A stretch of 64,000 nt of DNA from assembly GCF_000696225.1 (NCBI RefSeq), contig NZ_BAWN01000009.1, positions 1 through 64,000 on the forward strand, read 5' to 3'. Below are positions 35,101 to 43,330 of the stretch, in pieces. This DNA is from Serpentinimonas barnesii. Its GTDB lineage: Bacteria; Pseudomonadota; Gammaproteobacteria; Burkholderiales; Burkholderiaceae_C. Under the pieces are notes generated by a model, which did not search any database, had not been told where the DNA came from, and saw nothing but the letters and a program-made list of their open reading frames with translations. Each line of letters starts with the position of its first letter. The first letter of the stretch is position 1. The position numbers were made by a program, and so were the translations under genes.

Positions 35101-36514
35101 GGTGTACGCGCTGGCGCCAAAGGCGGCGCAGCTCGCCCGAGGGCAAATCCTCCTCGATGGCAAAGTGCTCGCGCATCTGCCGGTTCCAGACCACTTCGCC
35201 GCTGGCCACGTCGATCTGCCACACCCCAAGCTGCGCGCTGCGCGCCGCCAGCCGAAAGCGCTCGTTGGCGCGTTGCAGCTCGACCTCGACCAGCTTGCCC
35301 GCCGTCACATCGGTGTGGGTGCCGGCCATCCAAATCGGGCGCCCGTCCGGGCTGGTGCTGATGACCTTGCCACGCGAATGCACCCAAACCCAGTGCCCAA
35401 GCCGGTGGCGCAGACGAAACTCGGACTCAAAAAACGGGCTTTCGCCATTGAGGTGGGTTTCAATCAACTGCATGGTGCGCGTGAGGTCGGCTGGCTCCAC
35501 GTGTTCGCTCCACCAAGCCACCGTCAGGTGCTCGCTTTCCGTCGCCTCATGGCCGATCATGGCCAGCCAGTTGCGGTTGACCTGCAATTCGCCGGTCTCT
35601 ACGTTCCAGCGCCAGGTGCCAACTTGGGTGCCTTCGATCACCCCAACCAGTTCTTCGCGCTCGAGCATCAGTTGTTGCTCGATCCCTTTGCGCTTACTGA
35701 TGTCGAGCAAAATGCCAGAAATCAGTGCCGCCCGGCCATCGGGGTGGCGGCGCTGAATGCTGCTGCGGCTCAAGACCCAGACCCAGTGGCCTTGGGCGTG
35801 GCGCAAACGAAACTCAACCTCGCTCAGCGGCTGCTGCGCCGTCAGTTGCAGTTGCTGTGCCTGCTGCACGCGTTGGCGGTCGTCGGGGTGCATGCGCGCC
35901 AACAACTGCTCGATCGGGCCTTGCAGGCGGCTGGGCTCTTCGCCCAGCATGGCCGCGTACTGCTCGTCCACGGTCAGCAGCGCCTCATCGACCTGACAGG
36001 TCCAGGTCCCGGCGCCGGTGCCGCTCAAAATCAGGTGCAGCCGCTCGCTTTGTTCGCGCAGGCGGGCTTCGGCCAGTTTGCGCTCGGTGATGTCTTGTTG
36101 CAGCGAAATGAAGCCGGTCAAGCGTCCAGAGGCCTCGCGCAGGGGTTGGATTTCCAGCGCCACCCAGTAGCTGCGGCCATCTTTGCGGCGGTTGAGCAGC
36201 TCGCCCTTGAATGGGGCCTCATCGCGCAAGGCCTGCTTGAGTTGCGCCAGCACAGCGGGGTCGGTTTGCCCAAATTGCAACAAACGGCCCGGACTCTGGC
36301 CCCGGATTTCCGACAGGCCATAGCCCGAAATGCACTCAAAGCCGTGGTTCACCCATTCGATGCGCCCGCGCACATCGGTCACCACCACCGCGGTGTCGGT
36401 GTGGGTGGCCAGCATCGACAGGGCGCTGGCGGGATGGGTGGGATCGGGATTCGGAGCCAAACCTAAAAGACCCAAAATGAAGTGGAAGACACGCAGCAAC
36501 CGGCACTGTTGCAT
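32120..36514 (-). CDS. Five-PAS hybrid sensor histidine kinase with REC and HPt domains
   Basis: 1464 aa from ATG at 36514; the start is uncertain because the frame is open to 36625 and another Met lies at 36415. No membrane segment is obvious apart from a short hydrophobic patch near the N terminus, so it is probably cytoplasmic. Domains in order: about five PAS/PAC units (to about residue 665), HisKA with His near 695 (ANMSHEIRTPMNAILGM), HATPase (NLISNAIKFTP, VRDTGIGI, FGGTGLGLPISRHLL), a degenerate receiver, an intact receiver (LLVVEDNRINQQIALELL, VLMDLQMPEMDGLTA, IGKPFELDQL) and an HPt domain (ELHTLKGLAATVG). The complete His-Asp-His relay probably feeds the overlapping REC-GGDEF gene. 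Confidence 0.9.
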   Translation of the reverse strand: MQQCRLLRVFHFILGLLGLAPNPDPTHPASALSMLATHTDTAVVVTDVRGRIEWVNHGFECISGYGLSEIRGQSPGRLLQFGQTDPAVLAQLKQALRDEAPFKGELLNRRKDGRSYWVALEIQPLREASGRLTGFISLQQDITERKLAEARLREQSERLHLILSGTGAGTWTCQVDEALLTVDEQYAAMLGEEPSRLQGPIEQLLARMHPDDRQRVQQAQQLQLTAQQPLSEVEFRLRHAQGHWVWVLSRSSIQRRHPDGRAALISGILLDISKRKGIEQQLMLEREELVGVIEGTQVGTWRWNVETGELQVNRNWLAMIGHEATESEHLTVAWWSEHVEPADLTRTMQLIETHLNGESPFFESEFRLRHRLGHWVWVHSRGKVISTSPDGRPIWMAGTHTDVTAGKLVEVELQRANERFRLAARSAQLGVWQIDVASGEVVWNRQMREHFAIEEDLPSGELRRLWRQRVHPADLLHTHALLLDVLHWGKHYEAEFRVCWPTGEIRHLKSVGLVTESEGNERGRMVGIMQDVTDLRRKEAQLLASRAFLDNAGRIAGVGGWMVHREGMRLEWTAHTFRIHELPEGQQPSLEQALAHCPQPARAQFEAGLQQAFEAAQPIDMELDLLTASGQARRVHVVGEAQLQANQVQQVIGAIQDITEREAQRQAQRAALTHAKEMAEANSAAKSQFLANMSHEIRTPMNAILGMLALLKKTGLNPRQADYTLKAEGASRALLGLINDILDFSKIEAGRMALDPRPFALDELLQNLSTLLSVNLGSKPLELLFDVDPHIPDRLVGDDLRLHQVLLNLISNAIKFTPQGEVRLKIGLLQQTAQQVALEVTVRDTGIGIATEHQEKIFSGFTQAEGSTTRRFGGTGLGLPISRHLLRLMGSDIQLLSVPGRGSIFSFTLQFPLPPEPIPATEAPGVKPLPRARVLLLHGYEPARALLQRMLTELGCDCQAYGADPASMQALQALLQPPDPNAPDRATRSAGFDVAVVDGRFFEPTDPGPIERLRQAVPAALCPKLIWLTSHGRDLLGAASGAGVPAHAGQAVQLVKPFTAPMLHRALEQLLRQAEHDPQPGTVAIPAPDQRLPGLRLLVVEDNRINQQIALELLQGEGARVTLADHGRAALRQLGFDEHDRAPAHPAPVDFDAVLMDLQMPEMDGLTASRLLRAGLGPHCPPLIAMTANAMESDRQACLEAGMVDHIGKPFELDQLVALLRHWVGGEALAVQAAQVRPKELAPAAPAAPTHATAPVLDLDAALARMGRQHDLYNQVAQKVAADLPRYAQAVRGWLASAQPPAQAEAVRELHTLKGLAATVGAQALAQAAARAEAVFAEAPLGSGQRLGAAEPSLAALLDALDGAAAALQQALTQPALAAAPQHTPLPPPVAHAQPDPALHQALQRLRSCLLAFDMQALDLAQQLAPQHAGALGGRLPQLLAAVQSLDFSAALAVCDAYLDENRP

Positions 36515-36584
36515 CACATTATCGGGCAATGCTCGCGCAGCCCTCAATCTGCGAGCCCTCCAACGCTGCAGCCCAAGCGGACCT

Positions 36585-37208
36585 TCAAACCCCCATGTAG
36601 CGGCCGGCGCGGTGGTTGACTGCAATGACCATGTTCAAGGCCAGCGCACCCAGCAGCGACAGCAGCACCTGCTTGGGCGGCAGCAGGGTGAAGGCGACCA
36701 GCAAGAGCAGCGCATCAAAACCCATCTGCACCACCCCGGCGCGCCAACCCAAGCGCTTTTGCAGGTACACCGCCAAGATGCCCAATCCCCCGAGGCTGGC
36801 ATGGTGGCGCAACAGCATCAAAATGCCCGTGCCCGCAAGCAGCCCGGCCAGCACGGCGGCCAGCACCGGGTGCAAACGCTCAAACCCCAGCCACAAGGGC
36901 AGCCACTGCACCCACAGCGCCAGCAAGGCCACGGCGGCAAAGGTTTTGAGCGTGAACACCGGCCCCAGCGTCAACCAGGCAAACACGTAAAACGGCAGAT
37001 TGACCACAAACAACAGCCAGCCCAGTGGCCACGTGAGCGCGTAATGCAGCAAAAAAGCCAGCCCGGTGGTGCCCCCCGTGAGCAGCTGCGCGTGCTGAAA
37101 CATCAGCACCGCCAAGGCCACGAACAAGCTGCCCACCAGCAGGCCCTGCGCGTCTTCAAAGTGGCTGTGTGGGGCTGCGGCAACCCCGGCCAGTGGCGGC
37201 TGGCTCAT
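36585..37208 (-). CDS. YitT-family integral membrane protein
   Basis: 207 aa with five to six membrane helices (GLLVGSLFVALAVLMFQHA, GLAFLLHYALTWPLGWLLFVVNLPFYVFA, FAAVALLALWVQWLPLWL, VLAAVLAGLLAGTGILMLL). LTGGTTGLAFLLHY and SLGGLGILAVYLQKRLGWRAG match the YitT membrane family (DUF161), whose transport role is unproven. The ATG at 37208 overlaps the stop of the upstream MASE2-GGDEF gene (ATGA), so the two are translationally coupled. Confidence 0.85.
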   Translation of the reverse strand: MSQPPLAGVAAAPHSHFEDAQGLLVGSLFVALAVLMFQHAQLLTGGTTGLAFLLHYALTWPLGWLLFVVNLPFYVFAWLTLGPVFTLKTFAAVALLALWVQWLPLWLGFERLHPVLAAVLAGLLAGTGILMLLRHHASLGGLGILAVYLQKRLGWRAGVVQMGFDALLLLVAFTLLPPKQVLLSLLGALALNMVIAVNHRAGRYMGV

Positions 37209-38353
37209 GGGCTCGCTTGGCAAGGTTCAGCCAGAACGACCCGGTTGCGGCCCTGGGCCTTGGCCGCGTAAAGCGCCAGATCGGCTTGGTGGATGAGCAT
37301 TTCGGGTTCACTGGCGTGCATGGGGGCCACCGCCACCCCGACCGACAGGCTCAGGTTCAAACGGGACCCGTTGACCCATATCTCGAGTGCTGCAAAAGCC
37401 TGCCGCCACCCTTGGGCGCGCTCGTAGGCTTCATCGACCCCCATGCCGGGCAGCAGCAGCAAAAACTCCTCGCCCCCATAGCGGCAGGCCAGGTCTTCGC
37501 GGCGTATCGAATCGCTCAGCAACTGCGCCAAGCGCACCAGCACCTGATCGCCCGCGCCATGCCCATAGCGTTCGTTTATTTGCTTGAAATGATCAATATC
37601 GAGCAGCGCCACGCACAGGGGCGCCCGCTCGCGCTGGCAACGCGCCCATTCGCGTTGCAGGGTGGACTGCAGATAGCGGCGGTTGAACAAGCCAGTGAGC
37701 GGGTCGCGAATGGCCTGTTCGCGCAGTTCCACCTGCAGCCGCTCGATGTCATGCAAGCGCTCGGAAAGCGCGCTATTGAGTGCCTGCAACTCGGACTCGC
37801 GCACCTTGAGAGATTCCCGGGTTTGGCGCAAGGCCAGTGTGCGCTGGTGCGCGAGCACGCCTATGCCCATCAGGTAAATTGATAAGCCCAGCGCAGAAAG
37901 CAACATCACCCAGTTTTCTTCTTGGGGCTGGAGCGGCCACCCTGCCAAGGTGCCCCCAAGCAAAGCGCCGGCCGCAAACAGCCCGATCGCCCAAAGGATG
38001 CCATCGACCCCGCGAAAAATGGCGCTGTTGACTGTGCTGCCGATAAACAAGGTGAGTGAAATAAAAGCCGGAAAACCCAGCCAAGCCGCCCACGCGCCAA
38101 ACAAGAAGCTGTCAAGCCACAAATTCTGGATCTCGGCCTGCCTGGGGTCGCCGGCCCGGCGGGCGCGCAGATACACCAGATGCGGGTAGAGCAAGAACTG
38201 CACCGCCAACAGCAACCATGCCAGCAGTGGCGGATCGTGCTCCCACAGGTGAATGGCCAAAAAAATCAGCACACACGGGTACGCGAGGCTGCGCACCACC
38301 CAATGGGTCGTGACGATCCAGTGCAGCCGGGGGGCAGGCGCGGTGACAGACAT
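37205..38353 (-). CDS. MASE2-GGDEF diguanylate cyclase
   Basis: 382 aa. The N-terminal half is a MASE2 membrane sensor as in E. coli AdrA (WIVTTHWVVRSLAYPCVLIFLAIHLW, HLVYLRARRAGDPRQAE, WLDSFLFGAW). A short coiled coil (LRQTRESLKVRESELQALNSALSERLHDIERLQ) links to the GGDEF domain: IRDPLTGLFNRRYLQSTL, LLDIDHFKQINERYGHGAGD and active-site RYGGEEF. It should make cyclic di-GMP at the inner membrane. The ATG at 38353 fits the MASE2 start; the frame is open further upstream into hemH on the other strand. Coupled by ATGA to the YitT gene. Confidence 0.9.
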   Translation of the reverse strand: MSVTAPAPRLHWIVTTHWVVRSLAYPCVLIFLAIHLWEHDPPLLAWLLLAVQFLLYPHLVYLRARRAGDPRQAEIQNLWLDSFLFGAWAAWLGFPAFISLTLFIGSTVNSAIFRGVDGILWAIGLFAAGALLGGTLAGWPLQPQEENWVMLLSALGLSIYLMGIGVLAHQRTLALRQTRESLKVRESELQALNSALSERLHDIERLQVELREQAIRDPLTGLFNRRYLQSTLQREWARCQRERAPLCVALLDIDHFKQINERYGHGAGDQVLVRLAQLLSDSIRREDLACRYGGEEFLLLLPGMGVDEAYERAQGWRQAFAALEIWVNGSRLNLSLSVGVAVAPMHASEPEMLIHQADLALYAAKAQGRNRVVLAEPCQASP

Positions 38354-38413
38354 GCCGATGGTTGTAATTTTTATGGAAAATGAACAAGCGTTCGATTTGT
38401 ATGAGAATAGCAT

Positions 38414-39505
38414 ATGTCCATGCAAACCGAACCCCCCTATTCGCATGATCAAAGCCCAAAAACCGGGCTTTTGTTGTGCAACCTTGGCACCCCCACCGCC
38501 CCCACGGCCGCGGCGCTGCGACCTTATTTGGCGCAATTTTTGAGCGATCCGCGGGTGGTGGAACTGCCCCGATTGCTCTGGTGGCCGATTTTGCATGGCG
38601 TGGTGCTGCGGCTGCGGCCGCGCAAGTCGGCCGCCAAGTACGCCAGCATCTGGCTGCCCGAGGGCTCGCCGCTCAAGGTCTGGACCGAACGCCAGGCCAA
38701 GCTGCTGCAGGGCTACCTGGGCGAACGCGGGCACCACGTGCAGGTGCGCTGGGCCATGCGCTACGGCCAGCCCTCAGTGGCCAGCGGGCTCGATGCGCTC
38801 AAAGCGGCCGGTTGCACACGCATTCTGGTGCTGCCTGCCTACCCCCAGTACAGCGCCGCCACCACCGCCAGCGTGGCCGACGCCGTATTTGCTTGGGGGC
38901 GCACGGTGCGCAACCTGCCTGAGCTGCGGCTGGTGCGCAACTACCACGACCAGCCCGAATACATAGCCGCGTTGGCGGCCTCGGTGCGCAGGCACTGGCA
39001 GGCACACGGACGCCCCAACGTGCTGCTGCTGAGCTTTCACGGCATGCCGGCGCGCACGCTCGAAAAAGGCGACCCCTACCACTGCGAATGCCACAAAACC
39101 GCGCGCCTGCTGGCCGAGGCGCTGGGCCTGAGCGCCGACCAGTACCGGGTCACCTTTCAGTCGCGTTTCGGCCGCGCCAAGTGGCTACAACCCTACACCG
39201 AACCCACGCTGATCGAACTGGCGCGCAGCGGTGTGGATCGGGTGGACGCGATCTGCCCCGGCTTCTCCTGCGACTGCATCGAGACACTGGAGGAAATCAA
39301 CCTCGAAGCCCGCAGCGCTTTCCTTCAAGCCGGCGGCAAGGCGTTTCATTACATCCCCTGCCTCAACGACAGCCACGAGGGCATGCAAGCCTTGACCGCA
39401 TTGTGCGAACAGCATCTGTTGGGCTGGCCCACTCGGCTGCCGCCCGACCCCAGCGCCTGCGCGCACAGCCGCCAGCGCGCTTTGAGCATGGGCGCCAAAA
39501 GCTGA
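38414..39505 (+). CDS. hemH: Ferrochelatase
   Basis: 363 aa. Inserts Fe2+ into protoporphyrin IX, the last step of haem synthesis. Visible features are [33 protein letters not shown], the catalytic His in [39 protein letters not shown] and the acidic segment [21 protein letters not shown]. The ATG at 38414 lies 60 bp from the divergent MASE2-GGDEF start. It supplies haem to the cytochromes and the P450 encoded elsewhere in the window. Confidence 0.95.
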   Translation: MSMQTEPPYSHDQSPKTGLLLCNLGTPTAPTAAALRPYLAQFLSDPRVVELPRLLWWPILHGVVLRLRPRKSAAKYASIWLPEGSPLKVWTERQAKLLQGYLGERGHHVQVRWAMRYGQPSVASGLDALKAAGCTRILVLPAYPQYSAATTASVADAVFAWGRTVRNLPELRLVRNYHDQPEYIAALAASVRRHWQAHGRPNVLLLSFHGMPARTLEKGDPYHCECHKTARLLAEALGLSADQYRVTFQSRFGRAKWLQPYTEPTLIELARSGVDRVDAICPGFSCDCIETLEEINLEARSAFLQAGGKAFHYIPCLNDSHEGMQALTALCEQHLLGWPTRLPPDPSACAHSRQRALSMGAKS

Positions 39506-39700
39506 GCAGGGCACTCCAATCTTTAACCCAAGGGCTCGCGAAAAGCCTACAATGGTAGAAGTGCTGCGGCGCAGCATGTGCAACCTGTCTGGCGTCCTTG
39601 ATAGTTTAAGGCCCTCCCTGACCTGCGGTCGGGCTTAGCCGCCGCTGCGGACGCTGCCTTTGTTTTTTGACCCGATCCATTTTTTCCAAGGAGCCTGACC

Positions 39701-40255
39701 ATGTTGACCGCCGAGCAAATGATTGCTGCCCACAAAGCCCAGATCGAAACCCTCTTTGGCCTTACCCAGACCGCCTTTGAGGGCGTCGAGCGCTTGCTGG
39801 AGCTCAACCTGCAAGCCACCCGGGCGGCGCTGTCCGAATCGTCCAACAACGCGCAAGCCTTGCTCAGCGTCAAGGACGCCCAGGAGCTGATGGCCTTGCA
39901 AGCCGCGCTGATGCAGCCCTTGGCCGAAAAAACCGCTGCCTACAGCCGCCAGTTGGTTGAAATCGCGGCCGGTACCGGCTCGGGCTTGGCGCGCTTGGCG
40001 CAAGCCCAAGGTGCCGAGGCCCAACAAAAATTCATGGCCGTGGTGGACAACGTGGCGCGCAACGCGCCGGCTGGCTCTGAAACGGCTGTGGTGGTGATGA
40101 AAAATGCCGTGGCCTCGGCCAACACCGCCATGGAAACGGTGCAGCGTGCCGTCAAGCAGGCCACCGAGGTGGCGCAATCCAATTTCCAAAACATGAGCGA
40201 TTCGGCCTTGGCGACCGCCAAGGCCACCCCGACCCCGGGTGGCACAAAACGCTGA
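39701..40255 (+). CDS. phaP: Phasin-family protein
   Basis: 184 aa, Ala-rich and helical throughout. The phasin pattern is clear ([37 protein letters not shown], then [19 protein letters not shown]). Phasins coat polyhydroxyalkanoate granules and set their size. An AAGGAG site precedes the ATG. The 195-bp upstream region has a TACAAT box at 39548-39553 and a GC-rich hairpin (39617-39633). No PHA synthase gene is in the window. Confidence 0.88.
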   Translation: MLTAEQMIAAHKAQIETLFGLTQTAFEGVERLLELNLQATRAALSESSNNAQALLSVKDAQELMALQAALMQPLAEKTAAYSRQLVEIAAGTGSGLARLAQAQGAEAQQKFMAVVDNVARNAPAGSETAVVVMKNAVASANTAMETVQRAVKQATEVAQSNFQNMSDSALATAKATPTPGGTKR

Positions 40256-40275
40256 TTGCGTCCGTTTAACCAGGG

Positions 40276-41223
40276 TTACGCCGCCGCAATGGGGCGCAGG
40301 TGTTGCCTGAGCTGGGGCAGCATGTGTTCCATGGCGGCGCGCCCGGCGGCAATGGCTTGTTGCCGCACGCCAAAGTCGGCGCTGCCCATGCCCGCCAAAT
40401 CGGGCCGCACCACGGTATCGGCCCCGGCCAGCGCCAGCCGGTTGATGCTCTGGCCCATGATGGTGAAGGTGCGCAGCAGCACGCGCAGCGCATCGGTGGC
40501 ATACCCTTCGCTGAGGGCGCTGGAAATGTCCACCGCCAGCACCCGCTCGGCGCCCATGGCGCGCGCCTGCTCCACCGGCACCGGCGCCACCAGCCCGCCA
40601 TCCACGTAGTCGCGCCCGGCAATTGATACCGGCGTGAACACCCCCGGCACGGCGCTGGAGGCGCGCACCGCCAGCCCGCTGTCGCCACGCCTAAACAGCA
40701 CCCCGGCGCCGCTGCCCAGGTCGGTGGCCAGCACACCCACCGGCAGCGCCAGCTCCTGCAAGGGCCGGTTTTGCACCATGCGGTTGACCATGCGCGCCAG
40801 CGCCTCGCCGCGCAGCAGGCCGCGGTTGAACAGCGGCAGCGACCAGTCGGTGATGGTCACCTCCTCCATCTCCAGTGCGGCCTGTTCCAACTGTTGCCCG
40901 TTCATGCCGCTGGCGTAGAGCACCGCCACCAGGCTGCCGGCCGAGGTGCCGGCCACCAGCGCCGGCCGTATGCCCTCGCGCTCCAACACCTGAATCACGC
41001 CAATGTGGGCAAAACCGCGTGCCGCGCCACCTCCGAGCGCCAAGCCCAGTCGCGGCGGGCGCAACGGGGCCGGGGTGGGTGGCGCAGGCACGGGCGCCGG
41101 GCCCACGCCCAAGGTCCCGCAACCGGCCAGCGCGAGCAGCATCCCGGCAGCCGCAGCGCGCCGGCTCAGGCCACCCAACCGAGTCGCGTCCGCACCCGTC
41201 GCGTCATCTGTGAAATTTTCCAT
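40276..41223 (-). CDS. Patatin-like phospholipase, predicted lipoprotein
   Basis: 315 aa from ATG at 41223. The N terminus is a twin-Arg-like lipoprotein signal (SRRAAAAGMLLALAGC), followed by a Pro-rich linker. The patatin domain has the oxyanion loop GLALGGGAARGFAHIGV, the Ser nucleophile in VAGTSAGSLVAVLY and the Asp dyad partner in YVDGGLVAPVPV. RssA-like patatins hydrolyse acyl esters; the substrate is not known. It converges on the phasin gene (20 bp apart) and is divergent from the iron-binding protein gene. Confidence 0.88.
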   Translation of the reverse strand: MENFTDDATGADATRLGGLSRRAAAAGMLLALAGCGTLGVGPAPVPAPPTPAPLRPPRLGLALGGGAARGFAHIGVIQVLEREGIRPALVAGTSAGSLVAVLYASGMNGQQLEQAALEMEEVTITDWSLPLFNRGLLRGEALARMVNRMVQNRPLQELALPVGVLATDLGSGAGVLFRRGDSGLAVRASSAVPGVFTPVSIAGRDYVDGGLVAPVPVEQARAMGAERVLAVDISSALSEGYATDALRVLLRTFTIMGQSINRLALAGADTVVRPDLAGMGSADFGVRQQAIAAGRAAMEHMLPQLRQHLRPIAAA

Positions 41224-41237
41224 CAACCGCCCGTAAT

Positions 41238-41256
41238 TCAAACAGGAATCATTTTC
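41238..41256. promoter_or_regulatory. Possible Fur box before the iron-binding protein gene
   Basis: The right half, AATCATTTTC (41247-41256), matches nine of ten bases of the Fur consensus half AATCATTATC; the left half is poor, giving 11 of 19 overall. The position in the promoter region of an iron-uptake gene makes it worth noting, but the match alone is weak. Confidence 0.35.
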
Positions 41257-41333
41257 GTTTGTGCTAAGATAGCGCCGCGTCTCTCCCACGCAACAGCAAT
41301 CCGCCCGATCAACCCACCCACCGCAAACTCACC

Positions 41334-42392
41334 ATGACACTGCGCAAAACCCTGACCTTAGCCTTGAGCGCGCTCACGATCTCAGCCCTTGCCGGCACGG
41401 CCATCGCCCAAGATCGGGTGCTCAACCTGTATTCTGCCCGCCACTACCAGTCGGATGAGCTGATCTTCGCCGAGTTCACGCGCACCACCGGCATACGCAT
41501 CAACCAGGTGCAGGCCGACGACGCCGGCATCATGGCCCGCCTGCGTGCCGAAGGCGCGGCCTCTCCGGCTGACGTGGTGCTGCTGGTCGATGCCGCCCGG
41601 CTGGCGCTGGCCGACAGCCAAGGCATGTTCCGCCCGATCCAATCCGCCGCGCTCAACGCCGCCATCCCGCCCAACCTGCGCGCCGCCGCCACCCCGCAAG
41701 GCGTGACATGGTACGGCTTTTCGGCCCGGGCGCGCGTGATCGCCTTTGACCCGGCGCGTGTGCGCCCCGAGCAAATCGCCACCTATGAGCAACTGAGCGA
41801 CCCGGCCCTGCGCGGCATGATCTGCTCGCGCTCGGGCTCGCACCCCTACAACCTGACGCTGTTTGCTGCGATGATCGAGCGCCACGGCGAAGCACGCACC
41901 GAAACGTGGCTGCGCGGCGTGGTGGCCAACTTGGGCCGTGCACCGGTGGGCGGCGACACGGATCAGATTCGCGCCGTGGCTTCCGGCGAATGCGCCATCG
42001 GCATCACCAACAGCTACTACGCAGCGCGCCTGATGCGCTCGGCCCGCCCCGAAGACCGTGCCGTGATGGAGCGCGTGCGCCTGCTGCATCCCAACCAAGC
42101 CACCAGCGGCACGCACATGAACGTGGCCGGCGGTGCCGTGGCACGCCACACCCGCCAGCCTGAAATGGCGCAGCAGTTCATGGAGTTCTTGGCTACGCCG
42201 TTTGCGCAGCGCACCTTTGCCGATGCCAACAACGAGTTCCCGGCCGCCCGTGGCGTGACCATCGACAACCCGGCCCTGCGCGCCTTGGGCGGTGCATCCG
42301 GCGCCTTTAAGCAAGACGAACTGCCGCTGGGCGACGTGGCACGGCACCTGACAGCGGCGCAGCGCCTGCTGGACCGGACCGGATTCCGCTAA
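41334..42392 (+). CDS. fbpA: Fe(3+) ABC transporter periplasmic binding protein
   Basis: 352 aa with a signal peptide (LTLALSALTISALAGTAIAQ). The FbpA/FutA class is seen in LNLYSARHYQSDELIFAEFTRTTGIRINQV, GVTWYGFSARARVIAFDP, AIGITNSYYAARLMRS (the paired tyrosines that bind ferric iron) and THMNVAGGAVARHTRQPEMAQQFMEFL. The matching permease and ATPase are not adjacent. A strong terminator follows at once, so it is a one-gene transcript. Confidence 0.9.
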   Translation: MTLRKTLTLALSALTISALAGTAIAQDRVLNLYSARHYQSDELIFAEFTRTTGIRINQVQADDAGIMARLRAEGAASPADVVLLVDAARLALADSQGMFRPIQSAALNAAIPPNLRAAATPQGVTWYGFSARARVIAFDPARVRPEQIATYEQLSDPALRGMICSRSGSHPYNLTLFAAMIERHGEARTETWLRGVVANLGRAPVGGDTDQIRAVASGECAIGITNSYYAARLMRSARPEDRAVMERVRLLHPNQATSGTHMNVAGGAVARHTRQPEMAQQFMEFLATPFAQRTFADANNEFPAARGVTIDNPALRALGGASGAFKQDELPLGDVARHLTAAQRLLDRTGFR

Positions 42393-42435
42393 GCAAAGCG
42401 CAGGGTCAGCCCAGACCGACCCCGCCTTCTGACCC

Positions 42436-42470
42436 ACCCGCCCCAAGCTCGCGCTGGGGGCGGGTTTTTT
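42436..42470 (+). terminator. Rho-independent terminator after fbpA
   Basis: Stem ACCCGCCCC/GGGGCGGGT (42436-42444, 42457-42465) with a partly paired loop, followed by a run of T to 42470. It sits 44 bp after the fbpA stop. Confidence 0.9.
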
Positions 42471-42479
42471 GTCCCATAA

Positions 42480-42495
42480 TTGACGCACACGTCAA
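42480..42495. promoter_or_regulatory. Perfect palindromic operator-like site before the SDR gene
   Basis: TTGACG-CACA-CGTCAA, a perfect 6-4-6 inverted repeat 15 bp before the ATG. It resembles the palindromes bound by LiuR-type MerR regulators of branched-chain amino-acid breakdown, as I recall them. That would fit an SDR related to 3-hydroxy-2-methylbutyryl-CoA dehydrogenase. The regulator assignment is inference. Confidence 0.5.
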
Positions 42496-42510
42496 CTAGG
42501 AGCGACGCTC

Positions 42511-43269
42511 ATGCAGATCGAAGGCAAGGTATTCATCGTCACCGGCGGCGCATCGGGCTTGGGTGAAGGCACGGCGCGCCATTTGAGCAGCTTGGGCGGC
42601 CGGGTGCTGCTGGCCGACCTGAAGGTCGAAGCCGGCCAGGCGCTGGCAGCCGAAATCGGGGCCGAATTCATGCCCTGCGATGTATCGAGCGAGGCCGACG
42701 GCCAGGCGGTGGTGCAGCGCGCCTGCGAGCTGGGCTACTTGGCGGGCTTGGTCAACTGCGCCGGCATCGCTGCAGCCGAAAAAACCGTGGGCAAAAACGG
42801 GCCGCACGAATTGGCGCTGTTTGCCAAAACGCTGCAAGTCAACCTGCTGGGCAGCTTCAACATGATCCGCCTGGCCGCCGCCGCCATGAGCCGCAACGCG
42901 CCCGAGCCCAGTGGTGAGCGCGGGGTCTTGATCTCTACCGCATCGGTCGCCGCCTACGACGGCCAGATCGGGCAAGCCGCCTACGCCGCCTCCAAAGGCG
43001 GGGTGGTGGGCATGACGCTGCCGATCGCGCGCGACCTGGCGCGCAACGGCATCCGCAACATGACGATCGCCCCCGGTATTTTCGGCACTCCGATGCTCTT
43101 TGGCATGCCACAAGAGGTGCAAGACGCGCTCGCTGCCAGCGTGCCCTTCCCCTCGCGCCTAGGCCGGCCGCTGGACTACGCCCGGCTGGTGCAGCACATC
43201 ATCGAAAACGAAATGCTCAACGGCGAAGTGATCCGCCTCGACGGCGCGATCCGGCTGCCGCCGCGCTAA
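42511..43269 (+). CDS. SDR dehydrogenase, 3-hydroxyacyl-CoA dehydrogenase type 2-like
   Basis: 252 aa classical short-chain dehydrogenase. NAD site [19 protein letters not shown] motif in [12 protein letters not shown], catalytic Ser in [13 protein letters not shown] and YxxxK in [49 protein letters not shown] is characteristic of the HSD17B10-like group, which oxidises 3-hydroxyacyl-CoA or 3-hydroxy-2-methylbutyryl-CoA in isoleucine and fatty-acid degradation. An AGGAGC site precedes the ATG. Likely controlled through the palindrome just upstream. Confidence 0.88.
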   Translation: MQIEGKVFIVTGGASGLGEGTARHLSSLGGRVLLADLKVEAGQALAAEIGAEFMPCDVSSEADGQAVVQRACELGYLAGLVNCAGIAAAEKTVGKNGPHELALFAKTLQVNLLGSFNMIRLAAAAMSRNAPEPSGERGVLISTASVAAYDGQIGQAAYAASKGGVVGMTLPIARDLARNGIRNMTIAPGIFGTPMLFGMPQEVQDALAASVPFPSRLGRPLDYARLVQHIIENEMLNGEVIRLDGAIRLPPR

Positions 43270-43330
43270 CGCAGCCGAGCGCCGGGGGCGCTAAGATGGG
43301 CGGCTCTAACATGCGAACCCCTCCCCTGCC

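Noticed and set aside
33785-36466. An 893-codon plus-strand open frame
   Set aside because: It is antisense to the hybrid kinase; the kinase motifs are unmistakable and the reverse frame shows none.
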